Below, piece after piece: positions 58,251 through 64,000 of a DNA stretch of 64,000 nt. Position 1 is the stretch's first letter. Each line of letters starts with the position of its first letter. Both the position numbers and the translations under genes were made by a program. Source of the stretch: JAFGBN01 sp964394145 (GTDB lineage Bacteria > Chloroflexota > Dehalococcoidia > GIF9 > AB-539-J10); the NCBI GenBank assembly GCA_964394145.1, contig CAYMVL010000020.1:9215-73214 (forward strand), read 5' to 3'. Under the pieces are notes generated by a model. It worked only from the letters and a program-made list of their open reading frames with translations, was not told the DNA's origin and searched no databases.

Positions 58251-60983
58251 ATGCCGAATCTAATCCCCAAAGCCTATGAGCCGGGCAACATAGAAAAGAA
58301 GTGGTATGACTTCTGGCTTAAACAGGGCTACTTCACCCCCAGAATAGACCCTAACCAGAAACCTTTTGTCCTAATCATGCCGCCAGCTAATGTCACCGGC
58401 GAGCTCCATTTAGGACATGCACTGACAACTACACTAGAGGATATTATGACCAGGTGGCATCGAATGCAGGGTGAACCCACATTATGGCTACCTGGAACTG
58501 ACCACGCGGGGATTGCCACGCAGGTAGTGGTGGAACAATCGCTAGCTAAAAAGGGACTAAGGAAAAACGATATAGGCAGGGAAGAATTCCTTAAGGCGAC
58601 CTGGGCATGGGTAGGCAAGAGTCGCGGGGCAATTAACCGGCAATACCACACGTTAGGAGCTTCATGTGACTGGACACGGGAGAAGTTCACGCTGGACGCA
58701 GGCCCATCTAGAGCAGTCAGCACTGCCTTCGTGCGCCTATACCACAAAGGGCTGATCTATCGCGGAGAACGAATAATAAACTGGTGCCCGCGCTGTCAGA
58801 CTGCCCTCTCTGATCTCGAAGTTGAACATAAGAATATCACGGGACGGCTCTATTACATCCGCTATCCCCTGGTTGATGCAGAAGGCTTTGTTACTGTAGC
58901 TACGACCCGCCCCGAGACCTTTTTCGGCGACACTGCTGTAGCAGTAAATCCGCATGACCCCCGCTATAGCAATTTGGTGGGCAAACAGGTATCCCTACCA
59001 ATCATAGACAGAAGAATCTCCATAATCGCTGACGAGGCCGTGGATGTCTCCTTTGGCACAGGAGCACTAAAGATAACTCCTGCCCATGACCCCACGGATT
59101 TCGAGGTAGCTGAGCGTCACAGTCTGCTACTGGTAGATATTATGAACCCTGATGCCACTGTGAATGAAAACGCCGGGCCATATCAGGGATTAGAAAGATT
59201 TGCCTGTCGAGACAAAGTAGTAGCTGACTTGAAAGCCAGAGGCCTACTGGAGAAAATTGAGCCGTACACACATTCAGTGGGCCACTGCACCCGCTGTCAA
59301 ACGATGATTGAGCCTAAAGTCAGCCAGCAGTGGTTTATCCGCACACAACCCTTAGCTGAAGCAGCCATTAAAGCCGTTAGAGACCACCAAATAAGCATAA
59401 TTCCGGAGCGCTTCACAAAAGTATATTTCGAATGGATGGAAAACATTAAGGACTGGTGCATCAGCCGACAGTTATGGTGGGGACATCGCATTCCAGTATG
59501 GTATTGCCAGGCCTGTGGCGAGTTGACGGTCTCCACCGATGAGCCTGAAGTCTGTACTCATTGTGGCTCAAAGCAAATAGTTCAAGACCCCGACGTCCTT
59601 GATACCTGGTTTAGCTCGGCATTATGGACACACTCAACTCTGGGCTGGCCAGATGATACTGACGACCTCCGCTACTTCTACCCCACCTCGGTGATGGAGA
59701 CGGGATATGATATTCTCTTCTTCTGGGTAGCCAGGATGATTATGATGGGGTTGGAAGATACTGGCAAAATACCCTTCCGCAGCGTTTATCTTCACGGATT
59801 AATTCGTGATGAGAGCGGAGAAAAAATGAGCAAGTTGAGGGGGAACGTTATCAATCCACTTGAAGCAATATCCAGATATGGTGTGGATGCCCTTCGACTT
59901 GCATTGACAGTTGGAAGCTCACCCGGTAACGACATAAGCCTTGGCACAGGGAAGCTGGAGTCCAGCCGCAACTTTGCCAATAAGATATGGAATGCCTCCA
60001 GATTTATACTCCAGAGCATAGACAGCGAAACGCAACAAGGCCAGACTCTGCCCCTGGGTATCATCAGCGATGAAGCCAAACAGCAAGCGAATCTGGTTCA
60101 CAGTCAACTGCCCGTAGAAGACCGCTGGATTGACAGCCAGTTGAATCGCCTGATTAATGACGCTAATCAACTGATGCTAGGCTTCCAATTCGGCGAGGCA
60201 GCTCAGCAGATTTACGATTTTATCTGGTCAAAGTTCTGTGACTGGTATATTGAAATTGCTAAGATACGGCTTCGCCATCAATCAGCACCCTCTCCTTTAC
60301 CTTTGCTAATCAATACTCTGGAAAAATCACTTCTTCTCCTGCACCCTTTCATGCCGTTTATTACGGAGGAGCTGTGGCAGACCCTGAGGGTCAGATTACC
60401 GGTCTCTCGTGGCGATGACAATATGGCGCCAGCCGACTCCATAATGGTCGCTCCCTATCCTGTAGCCAATACTCAAGCCATCGACCCGGAGGCAGACAGG
60501 GTTATGAATTCCATAATAGAAATCATCCGCTCGATCCGCAATGCCCGCGCCGAGCACAGAGTAAGGGCAGACAGGTGGCTGGAAGCATATATTTCCGCTG
60601 ATGAATTTCTACCCAAGCTCATCCCCCAAAAAGAAATCATAGAGAACCTCGCTAGAGTACGGCCTTTGACTATCCTCAGCCACGACGAAAGAAAACCCGA
60701 AAAAGAGGCGGCACTTGTTTTAGTCCTGCAAGAAACCGAGGTCCTTCTGCCCTGGGCTGGTATGGTAGATACTATGGCCGAGAGACGGCGACTGGCAGAA
60801 GAAAGCGAAACAACTAAAGCTAGAATTACTCAGCTTAATGCCAGATTAAGGGACGGTGACTTTCTGGCCAAAGCTCCACCAGGGGTTATCGAAAAGGAAA
60901 AACAAAAAGTTAATATGCTTGAAGATAAGCTTAAGAGACTAGGCCAGGAATTATGTCAACTTGAGTCCGCCGAAGAACGATAG
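58251..60983 (+). CDS. valS: Valyl-tRNA synthetase
   Basis: A 910-residue class I synthetase. The HIGH motif appears as HLGHA in PPANVTGELHLGHA near residue 44-57, the KMSKS motif as EKMSKLRGN near 522, and the editing domain lies between them with a Cys-rich zinc insertion (CQACGE ... CTHCGS). A C-terminal coiled coil (from about 840) is present. The ribosome binding site is weak, and translation may be coupled to coaBC. Confidence 0.97.
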   Translation: MPNLIPKAYEPGNIEKKWYDFWLKQGYFTPRIDPNQKPFVLIMPPANVTGELHLGHALTTTLEDIMTRWHRMQGEPTLWLPGTDHAGIATQVVVEQSLAKKGLRKNDIGREEFLKATWAWVGKSRGAINRQYHTLGASCDWTREKFTLDAGPSRAVSTAFVRLYHKGLIYRGERIINWCPRCQTALSDLEVEHKNITGRLYYIRYPLVDAEGFVTVATTRPETFFGDTAVAVNPHDPRYSNLVGKQVSLPIIDRRISIIADEAVDVSFGTGALKITPAHDPTDFEVAERHSLLLVDIMNPDATVNENAGPYQGLERFACRDKVVADLKARGLLEKIEPYTHSVGHCTRCQTMIEPKVSQQWFIRTQPLAEAAIKAVRDHQISIIPERFTKVYFEWMENIKDWCISRQLWWGHRIPVWYCQACGELTVSTDEPEVCTHCGSKQIVQDPDVLDTWFSSALWTHSTLGWPDDTDDLRYFYPTSVMETGYDILFFWVARMIMMGLEDTGKIPFRSVYLHGLIRDESGEKMSKLRGNVINPLEAISRYGVDALRLALTVGSSPGNDISLGTGKLESSRNFANKIWNASRFILQSIDSETQQGQTLPLGIISDEAKQQANLVHSQLPVEDRWIDSQLNRLINDANQLMLGFQFGEAAQQIYDFIWSKFCDWYIEIAKIRLRHQSAPSPLPLLINTLEKSLLLLHPFMPFITEELWQTLRVRLPVSRGDDNMAPADSIMVAPYPVANTQAIDPEADRVMNSIIEIIRSIRNARAEHRVRADRWLEAYISADEFLPKLIPQKEIIENLARVRPLTILSHDERKPEKEAALVLVLQETEVLLPWAGMVDTMAERRRLAEESETTKARITQLNARLRDGDFLAKAPPGVIEKEKQKVNMLEDKLKRLGQELCQLESAEER

Positions 60984-61036
60984 GATTAGTCCTTCAAAGT
61001 CCCTCTCTCTTGATGAGAGGAGAAACCGTGCCCGTA

Positions 61037-61747
61037 TTACTTACTGTCTGCTGAATGGCGTGAGGATAGAGCGCCAGCCAGTTCGGTTTTTCGCTTTGAT
61101 AGCCCGTGCAACTTCACCAGCGCTTTCTTGGTATCGCTGGCCGCGCGTGATTTGTCATGTGTCTTCACACGATACTTGAATAGCCAATAGGTAAATTCAT
61201 CAAGTTCGCTTAGATTAATAGATTTGGAGTGAGGATGACACTTCTCTCTTCTGAAACGCTTTAGCAGTTCCACCTGGGTAATGCCATAAATCTGTTGGTA
61301 GGCCTCATCAACCACTCCATTGTCATTATTCAAGCCCAAAACTCTTTTCCTCTTTCGGATTTCTTCAGTTATAGCCAAAATCAAAAATTGCTCCACGAGG
61401 ACACCGTACAGATAGTTAAGATAAGCCTGGTACTTCGAGCTACCTATGAGGTTTTTGAACTCGTCCTTAGTTAGTTCTATTGGCGCCCGGTCAAAGAATA
61501 GCAGGTCGCTGCGTTCCTTCTCAGGGATGAGCCCATCAAGCTCCAGGCACAATCTCTCAGCTAACACCAACCAGTTAAACGCCTCATTATCTATAAGGTA
61601 CTGGTAGTGCCGCCCGTTGTAATCCTCCTCAGTGCTGGCCCATAGTCTCGCAGCCTCAAGCAGCGCTATATACCAGTGCTTCCCTTCGGCTACGGCACTC
61701 CTCAATTGTTGAATTGCCTCGGCATCTCCCATGGACGTTATCACCAT
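61037..61747 (-). CDS. Hypothetical helical protein
   Basis: A 236-residue mostly helical protein. I recognise no family. The N-terminus contains DAEAIQQLRSAVAEGKHWY and WLVLAERLCLELD segments, and the C-terminus is Lys/Arg rich (KAALVKLHGLSKRKTE). It lies 39 nt after the HAD gene on the same strand and is convergent with valS, so it belongs to the polX-HAD transcript. There are no membrane segments. Confidence 0.7.
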   Translation of the reverse strand: MVITSMGDAEAIQQLRSAVAEGKHWYIALLEAARLWASTEEDYNGRHYQYLIDNEAFNWLVLAERLCLELDGLIPEKERSDLLFFDRAPIELTKDEFKNLIGSSKYQAYLNYLYGVLVEQFLILAITEEIRKRKRVLGLNNDNGVVDEAYQQIYGITQVELLKRFRREKCHPHSKSINLSELDEFTYWLFKYRVKTHDKSRAASDTKKALVKLHGLSKRKTELAGALSSRHSADSK

Positions 61748-61786
61748 ACCTCACGTCTGCATTATATCGCTGAGGGCGGCGAAGAC

Positions 61787-62464
61787 TCAAGATAATATTT
61801 CCCAGCCGTTAGCTTCAGCGAACCGGCGCAAGCTTTTGCTGGGATAAGTTGCCACCGGATTTCCTACTAACTGCAATAAAGGGATATCGAAAGCACCGTC
61901 AGCATAAGCAAAGCTGGCTGAACTATCTATTTCCAGCCCGTTCCGCTCCAGGAATTTCAGAAGGAACTTGGCTTTGTTTTCACCAAAACACAGGGGGTTG
62001 ATAATCCTGCCAGTACATCTACCGTCAATCATCTCAAGTTTTGTGCCAATCACATCCGTTACGGCTAATCTTTGCCCGATGACTTCCAGAAGCCCGTCAA
62101 AGGTAGCAGAGAGTATTATCACCATATGCCCGCTCCTTTTATGTTGCTGCAGAACCTCAACAACATCGGCGCGTAAAGATTCAGACAAGTAGTTATCGAC
62201 GATCCACTGAAATACCTTGTGAATCTCTTCCTTACTGGCCCCCTTAAAGGCTCCACTCAAGTCCTCAATCCACTTCACCCTGCATTTCTCCCTGCTGTAA
62301 AGCCTGCACAGGCCCAATAACCACAAGGCTGAATGTGCCGCCCAGAACCGTAGTATCCAGATCCTCTTCCCTCTGTACTTCAGATAATACTTGAGATACC
62401 CTCCCAAAACACTCGCGCTGGATAATGTACCATCCAGGTCGAAAAGAGCCAGAATCTTAGTCAT
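61787..62464 (-). CDS. HAD-IB family phosphatase (second paralogue)
   Basis: A 225-residue HAD hydrolase with motif I FDLDGTLS, motif II ILSATFDG, a Lys in GENKAKFLL and motif IV YADGAFDIPLLQ. It shares layout and several stretches (LVGNPVATYP, INPLCFGENKA versus VRPLCYGANKA) with the phosphatase at 25336-26040, so the two are paralogues. Its ATG directly abuts the polX stop. Confidence 0.9.
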   Translation of the reverse strand: MTKILALFDLDGTLSSASVLGGYLKYYLKYRGKRIWILRFWAAHSALWLLGLCRLYSREKCRVKWIEDLSGAFKGASKEEIHKVFQWIVDNYLSESLRADVVEVLQQHKRSGHMVIILSATFDGLLEVIGQRLAVTDVIGTKLEMIDGRCTGRIINPLCFGENKAKFLLKFLERNGLEIDSSASFAYADGAFDIPLLQLVGNPVATYPSKSLRRFAEANGWEILS

Positions 62465-64000
62465 TCATTCTCCCAAAAAAGCAAGCAATTCCTCTAAGGC
62501 TAAGGTATTCAAAATATGCTTTGGTTCGCACCAGGCTCTGCGGGCTATGCCGATGCCAAATCTCATGAAGCCCAGGTGACTGGTTCTATGAGCGTCAGTC
62601 TCGATAGCCAGCTTCACACCTGAGTCTCTGGCTAGAAAGGCATGAATATCCTTCAAATCAAGGCGGTCCGGCATAGCGTTAATCTCCAGAATCTTGTTAT
62701 TCTTAGCTGCCGCTTGAATAATGGCTTCTAAATCTATGGCCACCGGCTCGCGCTCACCCAGGAGACGGCAGGTCGGGTGAGCTATTATGTCAACATCGGG
62801 GTCCTCTATGGCTCTTAATACTCTGTCCGTCATCTTCTGTTCTGTCTGGTTCATGGCAGAGTGGACCGCAGCAATCACCAGATCAAGTTCAGACAGGACT
62901 TCATGCGGCAAGTCCAGACTGCCGTCCGACTTAATATCTACTTCGACCCCGCTGAAGACACGAATCCCGCTCAATCGCTCATTAGCTCTCCTGATTTCAT
63001 CCCTCTGTTCTCTCAGGCGGTTCGCATCCAGCCCGTGAGCAATGCCCCGGCCAACAGAATGGTCGGTAATAGCTATATACTGATAGCCCAGAGCCCTGGC
63101 CTCCACGGCCATCTCCTCAATCGAATTGTGCCCATCGCTCCAGTTGCTGTGCATGTGAAGGTCCCCTTTTATGTCGCCAAGCTCCACCAGCGCTGGCAGA
63201 GCTCCCTGCTCAGCCCTTTCCACTTCGCCTTGAGCTTCCCTGAGCTCGGGTGGAATATATTGAAGCCCCAGCCTGTGATAGAACTCATCCTCGAGAGCAA
63301 ACTTTTCCAGCTTGTCCGTTGCCACAACAGTAATTCCATACTCGCTCAGCTTCAGGCCTTGCCTCTGCCCTCTTTCCCTCAACGAGATATTATGTTGTTT
63401 GCTACCTGTGAAGTACTGGAGCAAAGACCCAAACGAGTCATGCTCCACCATTCTCAAATCAACCTGCAGGCCTCCAGACACGATGGCGCTTGCCTTGGTC
63501 GGCCCTTGCGCCAGCACCTGACCTACTTGAGGCAAGGAAACAAAGGCATCAACAAGCTCACTCGGCTTGTCCGCAGTGCCCATGAGATCGATATCGCCCA
63601 CCGTCTCCCTGAAGCGGCGCAGACTGCCTGCGGCAGTGAGGTTCCTCACCCCGGGAAGGGAGCGGAGATCCCTCAGGATTTCCTCCGCTACAAATAAAGC
63701 TTCACCTATTGGTGTGCGCTGGTCTTTACGGCGCAGAGCCTGGATTTGCTGAAGCATATTGTCAGCGGTCCTGTCGCCGAGACGGAACAGCTTGGCTACG
63801 CGCCCGCTCTTAATCGCCTCCTCCAATGCGTCAACCGAACTTACTCCCAAATCACGCGATAGCCTGTTAGCCGTTTTAGGACCGATTCCTGGTATTGCCA
63901 GAAGATTAGTTATGCCTTCGGGAAACTCAGCCTTCAGATTCTCATAGTAACCCAGCTTTCCGGTTGTTACGAGCTCGGTCGTCTTCTTGGCTATTGCCTC
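62465..64000 (-). CDS. polX: DNA polymerase X with PHP domain, 5' end beyond window
   Basis: A family X repair polymerase. The visible 512 residues begin inside the N-terminal helix-hairpin-helix region (LLAIPGIGPKTANRLSRDLG), then contain the nucleotidyltransferase domain with DIDLMG, and a C-terminal PHP domain with DLHMHSNWSDG, ITDHSVGRG and AAVHSAM, typical of bacterial PolX with 3'-5' exonuclease activity. The frame is open to the window edge at 64000, so the start is outside. An internal TTG at 63850 is not the true start. Confidence 0.94.
   Translation of the reverse strand, partial: EAIAKKTTELVTTGKLGYYENLKAEFPEGITNLLAIPGIGPKTANRLSRDLGVSSVDALEEAIKSGRVAKLFRLGDRTADNMLQQIQALRRKDQRTPIGEALFVAEEILRDLRSLPGVRNLTAAGSLRRFRETVGDIDLMGTADKPSELVDAFVSLPQVGQVLAQGPTKASAIVSGGLQVDLRMVEHDSFGSLLQYFTGSKQHNISLRERGQRQGLKLSEYGITVVATDKLEKFALEDEFYHRLGLQYIPPELREAQGEVERAEQGALPALVELGDIKGDLHMHSNWSDGHNSIEEMAVEARALGYQYIAITDHSVGRGIAHGLDANRLREQRDEIRRANERLSGIRVFSGVEVDIKSDGSLDLPHEVLSELDLVIAAVHSAMNQTEQKMTDRVLRAIEDPDVDIIAHPTCRLLGEREPVAIDLEAIIQAAAKNNKILEINAMPDRLDLKDIHAFLARDSGVKLAIETDAHRTSHLGFMRFGIGIARRAWCEPKHILNTLALEELLAFLGE

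Noticed and set aside
61000..61036. Terminator between valS and the convergent hypothetical gene
   Set aside because: CCTCTC/GAGAGG gives only a short stem without a T run, so it was not called.

Overview
The window looks like a chromosome segment from an anaerobic bacterium of the Chloroflexota, most likely a Dehalococcoidia-like lineage. This is inferred from gene content and gene style, not proven. Supporting features are a PAC2-family protein, RNase J and RNase Y, a two-gene SufC/SufB (SMS-type) Fe-S system, oxygen and NO defence built from superoxide reductase, rubrerythrin, rubredoxin, hybrid cluster protein and flavodiiron protein, a B12-binding radical SAM protein and a Feo iron system. 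No plasmid or phage module is visible. The only mobile-element trace is a dead integrase relic beside tRNA-Lys. No CRISPR array, intact IS element or rRNA was seen.

Layout. 1-6100 (minus strand): a partial gene (probably ftsK), rnj, a family 4 uracil-DNA glycosylase, a PAC2 protein and a TldE/TldD protease pair. 6.4-8.7 kb (plus): rny and ymdB. 8.8-10.7 kb (minus): prmC and prfA, with divergent promoters shared with a DUF89 gene. 12-13.5 kb: a B12/radical SAM protein. 13.6-14.9 kb (minus): a macrodomain protein and RNase HIII. 15.0-19.3 kb (plus): a metal-uptake operon with a DtxR-type regulator, two FeoA, FeoB split into separate GTPase and membrane proteins, a small membrane protein and a CooC-like ATPase. 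Two 20-bp inverted repeats of the same design lie before dtxR and before feoA. 19.5-21.4 kb: minus-strand tRNAs Asn, Gln, Leu and Phe, a decayed tRNA-Phe copy and a small membrane protein. 21.4-26.9 kb: pyrE, lepB, a phosphodiesterase, degV, an HAD phosphatase and DUF998. 27-29.2 kb: tRNA-Lys with the integrase relic, then rplU-rpmA-rpmE and DUF1385. 29.3-32.4 kb: hisI, hisA and a repeat-containing surface protein.

32.7-42.7 kb is a pyrimidine operon, pyrR-pyrB-pyrC-carA-(AbiJ-like gene)-carB-pyrK-yjbQ. It is preceded by a complete PyrR attenuator: promoter, binding loop, antiterminator, and a terminator whose stem contains the pyrR ribosome binding site. pyrB carries a PyrI-like zinc domain. 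42.8-54.1 kb is a redox-stress region: a MetE/UROD-like protein, a flavoprotein, decayed glutaredoxin and thioredoxin reductase genes, a ferritin-like protein, sufC/sufB, flavin reductase, rubredoxin, hcp, fprA, a Cys-rich protein, usp, superoxide reductase, peroxiredoxin and a winged-helix protein, closed by a strong hairpin. 54.4-61 kb: corA, a Mut7-C protein, coaX, coaBC and valS. 61-64 kb (minus): a hypothetical gene, a second HAD phosphatase and a partial polX running off the window end.

The strongest leads are the DtxR-linked split-Feo operon with its ATPase, the AbiJ-like gene inside carAB, the PyrR switch that overlaps the Shine-Dalgarno site, a signal peptidase I with Cys at the nucleophile position, an apparent ATT start codon for ribosomal protein L21, and the decayed thiol-redox genes inside the stress cluster.
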